This document shows, piece by piece, positions 46,890 through 55,486 of a stretch of 64,000 bases of DNA. The notes below the pieces were generated by a model. It saw only the letters and a program-made list of their open reading frames with translations. It ran no database searches and was not told the origin of the DNA. The stretch's first letter is position 1; every line of letters starts with the position of its first letter. The stretch lies in NCBI GenBank assembly GCA_039197765.1, contig JBCCTX010000002.1, positions 1 to 64,000 on the forward strand, in the 5' to 3' direction. The position numbers and the translations under genes were made by a program. Origin of the DNA: JBCCTX01 sp039197765. Its GTDB lineage: Bacteria; Bacteroidota; Bacteroidia; J057.

Positions 46890-46917
46890 CCCTTTTCATG
46901 ACTACTTTTCCCATTCG

Positions 46918-47583
46918 CTATTTTACCGGGAAGCCCACTGTCAAGGTTAGCATACTGATATTAATTTCTTCATCTATTTGGCCTCTTTCTATACCAGAAA
47001 CTATCTCTCGATCCAAGTCATGGGTTCCTAAACCGTAGTAACTAGCGCTGATTCGGGTTTTCCCTTTGAGAATGATCCCTCCTTCAATTTTGAGTCCAAA
47101 GCTATTGGCCAAATCCGTTTCTACCCTAAACTTCTCATTTTCTATTTCATACTCCTCATCTGTAATTGTCAGAAAATTGGCAACTAACCCTATTTTGGAG
47201 AATAAAGAGACATCACTTTGCGTATCTATCTGAAAGTTGAGTCCTGCCGAAACAGGAATATTTATAAACTTCCGAAATGTAATATCTGTTTCTTGGGTAA
47301 AAATTTCTTCTAGATCATCTTTTACATCTTTACTCAACTCGTTATACATAACGTCTACTCCCGCGAAGAGACTCAAGCCATTCTCATTCAAGGGATAATA
47401 ATAGGTTATCCCAGCATTCAGTCCAATACCTGCATTACCAGCATCATTATCACTTAGGTCCTCATCTCCGAAGTCCGCTGTCGGAAAAGAAGGGCCTATG
47501 TGGGCAGTGAAATAGCTCTGCCCAAATCCGCTTAGAGATATACAGAAGGCGAGCATTGTAATTGAGAGGTTAATTAGTCTCAT
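46918..47583 (-). CDS. Small outer-membrane beta-barrel protein
   Basis: A 221-residue protein with a signal peptide (1-21, ending GFGQS) and a run of alternating beta strands (YFTAHIGPSFPTADFG, GLNAGITYYYPLNENGLSLFAGVDV) ending in MLTLTVGFPVK. This matches the 8-10-strand porin-like OmpW/OMP_b-brl families common in Bacteroidota. The acidic loop around residues 38-48 (FGDEDLSDNDAGN) may bind cations. Function unknown. Single gene. Confidence 0.8.
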   Translation of the reverse strand: MRLINLSITMLAFCISLSGFGQSYFTAHIGPSFPTADFGDEDLSDNDAGNAGIGLNAGITYYYPLNENGLSLFAGVDVMYNELSKDVKDDLEEIFTQETDITFRKFINIPVSAGLNFQIDTQSDVSLFSKIGLVANFLTITDEEYEIENEKFRVETDLANSFGLKIEGGIILKGKTRISASYYGLGTHDLDREIVSGIERGQIDEEINISMLTLTVGFPVK

Positions 47584-48107
47584 TGTTACTGTTTTTTTAA
47601 GGGGTTCAAATGTGATTGAAAGTGGCCTTCATAAAAGAGGAACTTTCTTATTTACTCCCATAAGTAGCTGCCTTCATCAAAAGGTAAACAGGAAACTCAA
47701 AAAAATTTTCTTTTTCGTTTTTTCAGGTCTTGTAAATACAAGCAACTAAAGAGGGAAGTTCATATCCTCAGAAATTCTGGAGTCCAGGATAAACCCTAAC
47801 AAGAAGTATGTTCTGTAGAGCATTCAAGGAACACTACTCTACGTGCAACCTGACCATCCTCATGTCAAAAAAAGCCCTTATTGAGTAATAAAGATCCCCA
47901 TAGGGTAAGAAATAATTAAATATTTATTAACTTTCACCGTTGAACAAAAAGGATAAAATCCTTGCTCTTCCCATTTTCCACCTTCCTTTCCTAAAAAGTA
48001 GATGTTTCCTACTGAATATTACTTTTTACCTATTACTTACTACCTAAGACTTATCACTTACTACTCCCCAAAAATTAACTTTTCATTCACAACCAATTGT
48101 AACACGT
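47584..48107. other. Gene-free spacer with hairpins and low-complexity repeats
   Basis: No gene seen in about 520 bases. It has a perfect hairpin CTTGTA-AA-TACAAG near 47732-47745 after a T-rich stretch, and AAGGAT-AAA-ATCCTT at 47949-47963. The last ~60 bases before the T9SS gene are TTACTTA-type repeats. No -7 element with exact consensus was found. Confidence 0.5.
48011..48066. repeat. TTACTTA/ACTTATC-type degenerate extragenic repeat
   Basis: Five or six imperfect copies of a 7-9-base word (ATTACTT, TTTACC, TATTACTT, ACTTACTACC, ACTTATC, ACTTACTAC) run together just upstream of the T9SS protein gene. Low-complexity extragenic words of this kind occur in Bacteroidota; no function is known. 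Confidence 0.45.
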
Positions 48108-49298
48108 ATGAAACACATTTGCTCCCTTTTATTCACCAGCATGTTGTTTTACTCCCTTGCCTTTTCTCAAATCACCATTACTTCAGAGGATGTGTTAAGC
48201 CTAAGAGGCAATAGCTTTACCCAAGAAGGTACACTCAGTGAATCTGTAGATGTAACTCCAGGTATGGCTGGTCCCGACCAGACTTGGGACCTAGGCGCAA
48301 TTCCAATGGACAGTACCATTAACATTACATGGTCTTTCGAGCCGCCAGAAAACACGCCTTATGCAGCTGACTTCCCCGATGCAAACTTCGTTCAGGTATT
48401 TACGTTTGACACCCTAGGAATCAGTCTCGCTACCTACAACTATGGAAAAGTAAGCGAGACAGAGTTTATTTCCCTAGGCGATGTTACCATTACCTCATTC
48501 GGAAGTCTCGCAGATACCACCTTTGACGCCTTTGGCGACACAATTGCCATTTTCCCATTGACCTATGAAAAATCCTGGACTGAAGTAAGCTCAGACACTG
48601 TGGACTTCTTTGGGACGGAGTCAATAACTGTCGATAGTACTGAGTACTTCGTAGATGCATATGGAACTGTTACTGTACAGGCAGGAGCTTTCGAATGTCT
48701 GCGGATCCGCACTACAGATAAATCTACAGAGTACACCGTTGTTAGTGGGATTACCATAGACTCTACCGATTTTTCCTCTGTATCCTATATATGGATTTCA
48801 AAAGAAGCCTTTATCATTGCTACTATGGAAAGCCAGGAAGGAAGTTCCGATCCTGACTTTTCCGACGCTGCTTTGTTTACGCGCCTAGCAGGAACTGGAA
48901 CCTCTATGATGGACACAACTGTAATGGATACAACTGTAATGGACACTACAGTGATGGACACAACTGTTATGGACACAACGATCTCCGATACGACTACTAC
49001 GCCCATTCAGTCTCTGGTGGAAGTAGTGACAGACATACAACTTTCCCCGAATCCAGCTAGGGGACGGTTGACACTATCCTTTACGCTACCTGAAAAAATG
49101 CCCTTGGATATTGGCATATATGACTTACGGGGAAGGAGGGTGCATACCCTTGTGAGTGGAACCCAATCCCCGGGATCTTATGCCTATTCCTGGCAAGGCA
49201 AAACAGAGAGTGGAGCGCTTATACGTCCCGGTTGGTATGTAGCCCTATTGAATAGTGGAGAAAGAGGCCATGCCATTAAGTTCCTCTGGAAGCCCTAA
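48108..49298 (+). CDS. Secreted protein with T9SS type A sorting domain and MDTTV repeat linker
   Basis: A 396-residue exported protein: signal peptide (1-20, ending AFSQ), a beta-rich domain (about 21-260), a penta-repeat linker (268-292) and a C-terminal T9SS type A domain (about 310-396: LSPNPARGRLTLSFTLP, GIYDLRGRRVHTLVSG, RPGWYVALLNSG). The C-terminal domain targets the protein to the Por secretion system and the cell surface or medium. The N-terminal domain (TPGMAGPDQTWDLGAI, FECLRIRT) is of unknown function. Terminator directly after the gene. Confidence 0.88.
   Translation: MKHICSLLFTSMLFYSLAFSQITITSEDVLSLRGNSFTQEGTLSESVDVTPGMAGPDQTWDLGAIPMDSTINITWSFEPPENTPYAADFPDANFVQVFTFDTLGISLATYNYGKVSETEFISLGDVTITSFGSLADTTFDAFGDTIAIFPLTYEKSWTEVSSDTVDFFGTESITVDSTEYFVDAYGTVTVQAGAFECLRIRTTDKSTEYTVVSGITIDSTDFSSVSYIWISKEAFIIATMESQEGSSDPDFSDAALFTRLAGTGTSMMDTTVMDTTVMDTTVMDTTVMDTTISDTTTTPIQSLVEVVTDIQLSPNPARGRLTLSFTLPEKMPLDIGIYDLRGRRVHTLVSGTQSPGSYAYSWQGKTESGALIRPGWYVALLNSGERGHAIKFLWKP
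48909..48983 (+). repeat. Five in-frame 15-bp repeats encoding MDTT[V/I]
   Basis: Five tandem 15-base units encode MDTTV four times and MDTTI once. Copies differ by silent changes (ACA/ACT, GTA/GTG/GTT), so the array is old or under protein-level selection. It forms a Thr-rich linker between the N-terminal domain and the T9SS domain. Copy number could vary by slippage. Confidence 0.9.
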
Positions 49299-49320
49299 GG
49301 AACCTTATGGGGATGAGACT

Positions 49321-49362
49321 AAAAAATGAGGCATTTCCCGTTGAGAAAATGCCTCATTTTTT
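49321..49362. terminator. Strong bidirectional terminator
   Basis: A perfect 16-bp stem (49321-49336 with 49347-49362, core TGAGGCAT/ATGCCTCA) with a ten-base loop. The arm ends are A-run and T-run, so U-tracts form in either direction. It separates the T9SS gene from the convergent outer-membrane gene. Confidence 0.9.
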
Positions 49363-49390
49363 ATTTAAGCTAAGCTTTAGGGAAATCAGC

Positions 49391-50287
49391 TTACTCCTGG
49401 TTCAATAGGTAAAATACCCCTAGGTTAATACTAGGAGCTGCAAGGATGTTTTTAGCAAAAAGAACGCCTCCAATAGAACCTGAAACGCCCCAATTCTGAG
49501 GGCTGATGTAGTTCACCTCTGGGATAATGGCAAAGTAGGTCAGACGGTTGCCAAATATGGAGGAACTACCGGTAATTCCTTCAATCGCATCTGCTTCAAA
49601 GGGTTGCACCTGGGTCCACTTCAATGCCAATGCCCAATTGGCATTTGGCGTCCAGCCCAGTTCTCCTCCCCAAACAAAAGCATCGTCATAATCCACACTT
49701 ACTAAGCCGCTACTATATGCTAGGTCCGCTGTACCCCTCCACTGGTATCCTACAGACAAGTTGGCGTAAAAAGGCTGAGGATAGAAAGAATGCGAGGCAT
49801 GAAGCATTCCAATAGCCCCCCAAGCACCATCGCCAGATTGCAACAGTTCAGTATCGCCTCCCACACTTTCCCCAGAGGGTAACTTTACCTGGCCAGAGGC
49901 TGCCAGTACGATGGGACCACTCTGGAGGAATCCGTATTTTAATCCCAACTGGATTTCCCCCAATCCGTTGAATTCATCTCCCGGAATAATGGCTCCATCT
50001 ATACGGCTTTCTAGTTCGTTTATCGTGCTTCGAACGAACAACTGCGCATTTACCAACGCTGTAAATCGATCATTCAATCCATATTCTCCATAGAGGACCG
50101 AACTATATACGGAGGTGGTCGTGATATCGATCAGGTCTCCATTAGGGTTAAAAAATTGACCTGCACGGATTACACTCTGGTTGAGCTTGAAATAACCCGC
50201 GTTACTCTTTTGGGTCCAACCGCTCTGAGCCAAGGCAAGGGGTAAAAGGGTGCTGAGAAATACAGCAAAAAACAGTATACGTTTCAT
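49391..50287 (-). CDS. Outer-membrane beta-barrel protein, function unknown
   Basis: A 298-residue protein with a signal peptide (1-20, ending ALAQS) and amphipathic strands throughout (TSVYSSVLYGEYGLNDRFTALVNAQ, IQLGLKYGFLQSGPIVLAASG, FYANLSVGYQWRGT), ending in INLGVFYLLNQE. This resembles the transporter/porin-like families of about 300 residues. It lies 18 bases after the BIG2-DM13 lipoprotein gene on the same strand, so the two are probably co-expressed and may act together in the cell envelope. Confidence 0.75.
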   Translation of the reverse strand: MKRILFFAVFLSTLLPLALAQSGWTQKSNAGYFKLNQSVIRAGQFFNPNGDLIDITTTSVYSSVLYGEYGLNDRFTALVNAQLFVRSTINELESRIDGAIIPGDEFNGLGEIQLGLKYGFLQSGPIVLAASGQVKLPSGESVGGDTELLQSGDGAWGAIGMLHASHSFYPQPFYANLSVGYQWRGTADLAYSSGLVSVDYDDAFVWGGELGWTPNANWALALKWTQVQPFEADAIEGITGSSSIFGNRLTYFAIIPEVNYISPQNWGVSGSIGGVLFAKNILAAPSINLGVFYLLNQE

Positions 50288-50305
50288 TTGTGGGATGTCA
50301 GAAGG

Positions 50306-51229
50306 TTATTGAAATTCAGCCGTGCCAAACGGTACGCGAAAAGGCTGGCAGTATACCAGGACATGGTCAAAGTCGTCAGGGTTTACGTTGGCGGGGATCT
50401 CATACGTTTGTGTACCTGATTGCGCCTTGAGCTCACCCAAACTGACTCCTCCTGTAACATTAGTAGCATTGGGACTAATATAGACATAGAGTCCTGGACC
50501 ATTTTGGGCGCGAAAATCGGAATCAAATACGAGCATTGCCTGCCCAGTAGCGCCCTCAATGATGGCCGTCCCTTCTACATTGTATCCATTCAGCCCTCGG
50601 AAAGTTCCACTTCGAGAGAGCGAATCACTACCAACCATGAAAGGGGTGGGTAGACTGCTAATACCCTCAGAGGAGGCCGTTACCTGGGTAATACCATTGG
50701 CCAAGGCGATTACTTGGCCCTTTTCATCCACAGAACAGATGTCTGGTTGAGTACTTTCCCAGGTAAGTACTTTACCCATCACTACATCCCCATCGGCATT
50801 GCGCAATTCTACCTCAAGTTGTAGGGTATCTCCTACAATAAGGTTCATCTCGCTCGTTGTAATGGTGATGGAAGCAAGGGCTTCAGGGTCAGAAGAAACT
50901 GTTACCAGAAGAGAATCTTCCAGCGTCTGGCTTGCCACGTCAATCCATACCTGCCCAGCAGAAACAGCCATCAGTAGTCCATTAGGATCTACCGTGGCAA
51001 CAGTGGGGTTGCGACTGTTCCAACTTACCGTAACATCCAGCGGATTGTCATCCGAAGCGATCACCTGGGCACTGAGTTGCTGGCTTTCCCCTTCAATGAG
51101 GCTGAGCGAAGCATCACTGAGTTCCAGGCGCGAAGGCACAGGCCCAAGCGGTTCATCGACGAAATCGGTACCAATGCAGCTGGCTAGGGCAAGGAGGATC
51201 AGAGAAAGAAAATATGAGGGTCGTTGCAT
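50306..51229 (-). CDS. Lipoprotein with two BIG2 domains and a DM13 domain
   Basis: A 307-residue lipoprotein (ATG 51229; lipobox LALASC). Two bacterial Ig-like BIG2 domains occupy about 34-115 (LSLIEGESQQLSAQV, TVDPNGLLMAVSAGQVWI) and 120-200 (LIVGDTLQLEVEL, VDEKGQVIALANGITQVTA). The last ~100 residues are a DM13 domain (SGTFRGLNGYNVEGTAII, FDSDFRAQNGPGLYVYIS) with the conserved Cys in HVLVYCQPFRVPFG. DM13 has been proposed to be a redox or electron-transfer domain. The upstream in-frame ATG at 51241 is also possible. Operon with the beta-barrel gene. Confidence 0.87.
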   Translation of the reverse strand: MQRPSYFLSLILLALASCIGTDFVDEPLGPVPSRLELSDASLSLIEGESQQLSAQVIASDDNPLDVTVSWNSRNPTVATVDPNGLLMAVSAGQVWIDVASQTLEDSLLVTVSSDPEALASITITTSEMNLIVGDTLQLEVELRNADGDVVMGKVLTWESTQPDICSVDEKGQVIALANGITQVTASSEGISSLPTPFMVGSDSLSRSGTFRGLNGYNVEGTAIIEGATGQAMLVFDSDFRAQNGPGLYVYISPNATNVTGGVSLGELKAQSGTQTYEIPANVNPDDFDHVLVYCQPFRVPFGTAEFQ

Positions 51230-51391
51230 AGGAATAAACACTAAGTCTACTTTCGAAGATAAAAGTAGGACGACCCTTTCTTTTGATTGGTCTGCCGAGG
51301 GACAATTTTAGGCGTATTTCAGGGTAAAAAAAATGGGAGGAAATTGTCTGTTAATGTAACAGCAAGTTATTAATACGTTTTTTTTCTCCTA

Positions 51392-52171
51392 CTACACCAC
51401 CTCTTGCAAAGGACTCTTCGCAAAGATCGCTAATGGCAAAAGCGACCAAACTCCTAACGCAATGAAATAGACAAACTCTGGAATAATGTGAAACCAATTT
51501 GCCATCAATAAGCCTCCTACCATGATAACATGTGCTAGAACTGCCCAAATAATCCCTCCAATTAGTTGCTTCTTACTCTTTGTGAACCTGGTGGTCAAAT
51601 ACTTCACAAACCAAAGGTAAATGGGAACAAAAATGACCACCGATGTCAGTAATCCCGGATTGTATTGGAACTGTGCTATAGCTGCTAGGATATGTACCAA
51701 GGCATTCACAAATATGATACTTGCCATGGAAATTAAAGGAAACAGGTGCCGTGGACTACGATAAATTGCCAAAGCTCCTACTAGCCATACCAGAGCAGTG
51801 TTAATAACAAATATGGCAGCTTCTGTAAGCGGCTTTACCTCTGAATCCGGTTCGCCTAAATTTCCCAAAATAAAGTTGTTATTGAAGGTATAAAAGGCAT
51901 AGGTATTACCCAATACGTCCACCCAGTGTTCTTCAAATTGATGTAGGATGTAGGCAATGAGCATGAGAATACCGATGAACCTGAAATCTTGGAATACCCC
52001 CCCTTCATCCCCCTGATGCCTAAGCGAAAAAGCCCCTAGTAATAGGAAAGGGACCCCATAAGTTCCTATTTTCATCCAGTGTTCTAGCAAAAAATCATAC
52101 TGACCCAGTGGTAGCCATAGCATGGCGAATAGCAACATTATACTTAACCCTAAGGCCCTTGAGTTTGTCAT
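51392..52171 (-). CDS. HXXEE-domain integral membrane protein
   Basis: A 259-residue protein (ATG 52171, MTNSRALG) with about seven hydrophobic helices. The family motif is ILHQFEEHWVDVLGNTYAF near residue 75, giving the H-x-x-E-E pattern inside a membrane segment, plus later polar residues typical of the PF13787 group (NALVHILAAI). The family has no known activity; the buried His/Glu suggest metal binding or hydrolysis. It follows the Crp-family gene by 63 bases and may be controlled by it. Confidence 0.78.
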   Translation of the reverse strand: MTNSRALGLSIMLLFAMLWLPLGQYDFLLEHWMKIGTYGVPFLLLGAFSLRHQGDEGGVFQDFRFIGILMLIAYILHQFEEHWVDVLGNTYAFYTFNNNFILGNLGEPDSEVKPLTEAAIFVINTALVWLVGALAIYRSPRHLFPLISMASIIFVNALVHILAAIAQFQYNPGLLTSVVIFVPIYLWFVKYLTTRFTKSKKQLIGGIIWAVLAHVIMVGGLLMANWFHIIPEFVYFIALGVWSLLPLAIFAKSPLQEVV

Positions 52172-52234
52172 TTCTTGAACTTTTTGTCTCAAACTCAAAT
52201 AGCAGAATTTACCCTTCAAAAAAATTGATGAGGG

Positions 52235-52810
52235 TTAAGAGTTTCTCCTTTTCGAAAGAAATCGACTGTATCCCTCAGGCGTAAGTCCTAAAAATTTTGC
52301 TATATACTTAGCAGGCGTTTCTTTAATAACTTGAGGATAATTTCTTTCTAAAAATTGGTACCGCATCTTGGTATCTGTAAAGGTTTTGATGGTAGTAAAA
52401 TGTTTATTTTCAATACTATGTTCAATGATTTTCTTCCTAATAAACAATCCAAAAGTATTTGAATGAAGATAGGAGTCGATAAATACATCAAAGGGAATTA
52501 AAAAGTATACAATGTCGGTAATAGCAAGTAAATAATCTGAAGCAACACCCTTGTTCAAAGCACTCACTATGTTTGTACTAAAATTCCCCTTCTGGAAAAA
52601 TCGAGTGACTACCTCCTTCTCTTCATAGGTATGTACAGAAGCCGTGATGCCTTCAATAAGGTAAATTACGTGATTGCAGGGCTCTTCCTGCCTAAAGATT
52701 ATCTCTTTTCGCTTGGCCGTTTGCCTTGTAATGAGAGAAGAAAGATGCCTCCCTTCTTCCTCCGATATCGAAATGCTGTAGCTTTCTATCACTTCCTGAA
52801 TTTCATTCAT
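52235..52810 (-). CDS. Crp/Fnr-family transcriptional regulator
   Basis: A 191-residue protein from ATG 52810 (a TTG at 52828 is less likely). Residues about 25-115 form a cyclic-nucleotide-binding-like beta-roll (IIFRQEEPCNHVIYLIEG, VVTRFFQKGNFSTNIVSALN). The C-terminal helices end in PAKYIAKFLGLTPEGYSRFLSKRR, the HTH typical of the short Bacteroidota Crp group. The cAMP-binding Arg/Ser set is not conserved, so the ligand is unknown. Probably in one unit with the HXXEE gene. Confidence 0.9.
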   Translation of the reverse strand: MNEIQEVIESYSISISEEEGRHLSSLITRQTAKRKEIIFRQEEPCNHVIYLIEGITASVHTYEEKEVVTRFFQKGNFSTNIVSALNKGVASDYLLAITDIVYFLIPFDVFIDSYLHSNTFGLFIRKKIIEHSIENKHFTTIKTFTDTKMRYQFLERNYPQVIKETPAKYIAKFLGLTPEGYSRFLSKRRNS

Positions 52811-52950
52811 CCTCTTTTGAATTGACAACTATTTTACACAAATGAATAGTGAACTTGCAACAAAAAATTGGACATATTTTCCAATTGGACTTCATCCGCG
52901 GCTCCACTTGAGGCAATTTGTACAGGTAGGTTCCCTGAAGGGCTAAGTTC

Positions 52951-53106
52951 TCAGAAAATCGTTTTTACCAGATTCTCAAAATCGAAATCCACTAATTGGG
53001 CCTTACTGGCAGTTCTAATACCTGGAATAACAGCAGGTTTATGAAGGGAGATAAAGGATTTTTGTTCGACTCTGCCGTATATTTCCATCGCCTTTACTTC
53101 CTTCAT
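52951..53106 (-). CDS. Small hypothetical protein (51 residues)
   Basis: A frame from ATG 53106 to TGA 52951 that reads like protein rather than noise: MEIYGRVEQKSFISLHKPAV then IPGIRTASKAQLVDFDFEN. The opening MxxIEIYGxV-type strand followed by a Pro-rich turn faintly recalls short antitoxin-like proteins, but that is a guess and no partner toxin is adjacent. It could also be the remnant of a longer gene. It occupies the spacer between the Crp gene and the AraC gene. Confidence 0.4.
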   Translation of the reverse strand: MKEVKAMEIYGRVEQKSFISLHKPAVIPGIRTASKAQLVDFDFENLVKTIF

Positions 53107-53182
53107 TTTTTGACAACTCGTAATTCACATGATTTTTAATTTTTGCCTATCTTCAAAAAACTACTGCTAATTATTAGGGACT

Positions 53183-54058
53183 ATGGAACTCCATCTTCTT
53201 AATAGATCATGTAATGATGATCGCTCAATTAGGGTCTCGCATGAGTGCTCAAATAACTTTTTGCGTGTTTGGCACCACCATGAAGAACTGGAACTCGTAC
53301 TGGTACAGCAGAGTACAGGCGTACGCTTTGTAGGGGATAGCATTGAAAAATTTAGGGCAGGGGAACTGGTCCTTCTGGGGAAAAACGTTCCCCATATGTG
53401 GCTAAACGATGATCTTTATTTCCAAGAAGGTTCGAGCCTATCTGTAGAGGCAGTAGCGGTTCATTTCAAGCAGGACTTTTTGGGTGCCGACTTTCTACAA
53501 GTTCCTGAAATGCAACTTATTGCTAAACTTCTCTCTCTGGCTACCCGAGGGATAAAGTTCTCAAACCCTAGCCAGCAACTCCTCCACATACTAAACCAAC
53601 TTCCCAACTTAGATAATACCTCCCAGGTCATCGAAATGATAGACATTTTGCGTCAATTGTCCCTGCATCAAGATATACAGTTTTTGTCCAGTAGCGGATT
53701 CATAAATACCTATCAAAAGACAGAGAACCGGAGATTAGATCGGATGTACAAATTTATTTTTCAGCACTTTAATACGCCTATTGGTGCTAGCGAAATAGCT
53801 GAACACATTGGAATGAACAAGGCTGCATTTAGCCGTTTCTTTAAAAAGCTCCACCGAAAACCTTTTACCAAATACCTAAATGAAATCAGGGTTGGATATG
53901 CCTGTAAACTACTCCTGGAAGAGCAGGAAAGCATCACCTCTATTGCGTACTTAAGTGGGTTCAACAACATTTCCAATTTCAATCGGCAGTTTAAGTTAAT
54001 TAAGGGTATGTCTCCCTCTTCATATCTTGAATCTCATAAGCAGGCAATCCGAGCCTAG
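53183..54058 (+). CDS. AraC-family regulator, likely controls the fucose operon
   Basis: A 291-residue regulator. The N-terminal cupin domain has SNNFLRVWHHHEELELVLV (26-44) and a GELVLLGKNVPHMW strand. The C-terminal DNA-binding part has IAEHIGMNKAAFSRFFKKL and SIAYLSGFNNISNFNRQFK, then GMSPSSYL. It reads in the same direction as the fucose genes, which start 87 bases downstream behind their own -7 element, so it is their most likely activator, with L-fucose or a pathway intermediate as a possible ligand. Confidence 0.92.
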   Translation: MELHLLNRSCNDDRSIRVSHECSNNFLRVWHHHEELELVLVQQSTGVRFVGDSIEKFRAGELVLLGKNVPHMWLNDDLYFQEGSSLSVEAVAVHFKQDFLGADFLQVPEMQLIAKLLSLATRGIKFSNPSQQLLHILNQLPNLDNTSQVIEMIDILRQLSLHQDIQFLSSSGFINTYQKTENRRLDRMYKFIFQHFNTPIGASEIAEHIGMNKAAFSRFFKKLHRKPFTKYLNEIRVGYACKLLLEEQESITSIAYLSGFNNISNFNRQFKLIKGMSPSSYLESHKQAIRA

Positions 54059-54115
54059 GCAAAAAAAGTATCAATTAAGGTATCCTGATGGGTGGTTTCA
54101 GGGCAGGTGATACAC

Positions 54116-54123
54116 TACTTTTG
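54116..54123 (+). promoter_or_regulatory. Candidate -7 promoter element (TACTTTTG) of the fucose operon
   Basis: A perfect TAnnTTTG ends 22 bases before the ATG of the L-fuconate dehydratase gene. A weak -33-like TTTC lies about 17 bases upstream of it. A poor -33 element would fit a promoter that needs an activator such as the AraC protein encoded just before it. Confidence 0.55.
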
Positions 54124-54145
54124 TAGAAAGTAGATATAAAATCAC

Positions 54146-55486
54146 ATGCCCAAACCTACGATCATCACGAACGTTTTGGTCCGAGATGTAAGATTTCCAA
54201 CCAGCAAATCGCTCGACGGTTCGGATGCTATGAATCCTGACCCGGATTACTCCGCAGCTTATGTCATTCTCAAGACGGATCATCCTGATGAACTTGAGGG
54301 ACATGGATTGACCTTTACTATTGGCAGAGGCAACGAACTATGTACCTTGGCTATACAGGCACTTTCCTATTTGCTAGTGGGAAAGTCCTTGGAGGACTTT
54401 ATTGGCGATATGCGAGGATTTTGGCAAATGATCACAGGAGATAGTCAGCTACGTTGGTTAGGACCTGAAAAAGGGGTCATTCATTTGGCCACAGGGGCTG
54501 TCGTAAACGCCGTTTGGGATTTATACGCCAAGATAGAGAGAAAACCACTCTGGCGCCTCCTAGCCGAAATGACTCCGGAGGAGTTGGTTTCATGTGTGGA
54601 TTTTACTTATATCACGGACGTCATTACCCCAACAGAGGCTATTCAGATGTTGAGGGAGAAGGAAGCCGCTAAGCACGAACGCATTGACCATTTACTGGCC
54701 CACGGATACCCTGCCTATACCACTTCGGCAGGCTGGTTAGGATATAGTGATGAAAAGATGCGGCGCTTATGTCAAGAGGCAAAGGCCCAAGGGTTCAAGC
54801 ATCTCAAGATGAAAGTAGGAGCCGATTTGACCGACGATATGCGCAGAGCCGCTATTATTAGGAAAGAAATCGGAGAGGAACTAGCCTTGATGATGGACGC
54901 CAACCAAAAGTGGGATGTCGACGAGGCCATTGAAAATATGGCGTTTTTGAAGCAATTTCAGCCCTGGTGGATAGAAGAGCCAACGAGCCCCGACGACGTG
55001 TTGGGCCATGCCAAAATAGCTCGGGCCGTGGCACCTATCAAGGTCGCGACGGGAGAGCATTGCCAAAATCGAGTCCTATTCAAGCAATTCATGCAAGCAG
55101 AAGCCCTAGGCATTTGCCAAATTGATAGCTGTCGGGTAGGGGGTGTCAATGAAATTTTAGCGATCTTACTTATGGCAGCTAAGTTCGATATTCCCGTTTG
55201 TCCCCATGCAGGGGGAGTAGGCTTATGCGAATATGTACAACACCTCTCGATGATAGACTATATCGCGATTAGTGGTTCACTTGAAGGGAGAATCATTGAG
55301 TATGTCGACCATCTCCATGAACACTTTTATGAGCCAGTCCTGATCAAGGATGGAGCATATATGCCCCCCAAACAGCCAGGATATAGTATCACTATGAAAA
55401 CTGCCTCTCTAGATACCTACACATATCCTGATGGGGCATATTGGCAGAATCATAAACCAATCAACCAAGTATATCATGACGTTTAG
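54146..55486 (+). CDS. fucD: L-fuconate dehydratase
   Basis: A 446-residue enolase-superfamily enzyme. Catalytic Lys221 and Lys223 (LKMKVG), metal ligands Asp251 (MDANQ), Glu277 (IEEPT) and Glu304 (GEHC), and His354 (PHAGG) all match the characterised Xanthomonas FucD with a shift of three residues. The N-terminal DVRFPTS and DPDYSAAYVIL segment is diagnostic of this branch. It removes water from L-fuconate to give 2-keto-3-deoxy-L-fuconate. First gene of the operon; its stop overlaps the next start by 11 bases. Confidence 0.95.
   Translation: MPKPTIITNVLVRDVRFPTSKSLDGSDAMNPDPDYSAAYVILKTDHPDELEGHGLTFTIGRGNELCTLAIQALSYLLVGKSLEDFIGDMRGFWQMITGDSQLRWLGPEKGVIHLATGAVVNAVWDLYAKIERKPLWRLLAEMTPEELVSCVDFTYITDVITPTEAIQMLREKEAAKHERIDHLLAHGYPAYTTSAGWLGYSDEKMRRLCQEAKAQGFKHLKMKVGADLTDDMRRAAIIRKEIGEELALMMDANQKWDVDEAIENMAFLKQFQPWWIEEPTSPDDVLGHAKIARAVAPIKVATGEHCQNRVLFKQFMQAEALGICQIDSCRVGGVNEILAILLMAAKFDIPVCPHAGGVGLCEYVQHLSMIDYIAISGSLEGRIIEYVDHLHEHFYEPVLIKDGAYMPPKQPGYSITMKTASLDTYTYPDGAYWQNHKPINQVYHDV

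Noticed and set aside
48909..48983. Short tandem repeat considered as a CRISPR fragment
   Set aside because: Units are 15 bases, directly adjacent without spacers, and in frame within a coding sequence; no cas genes are present.
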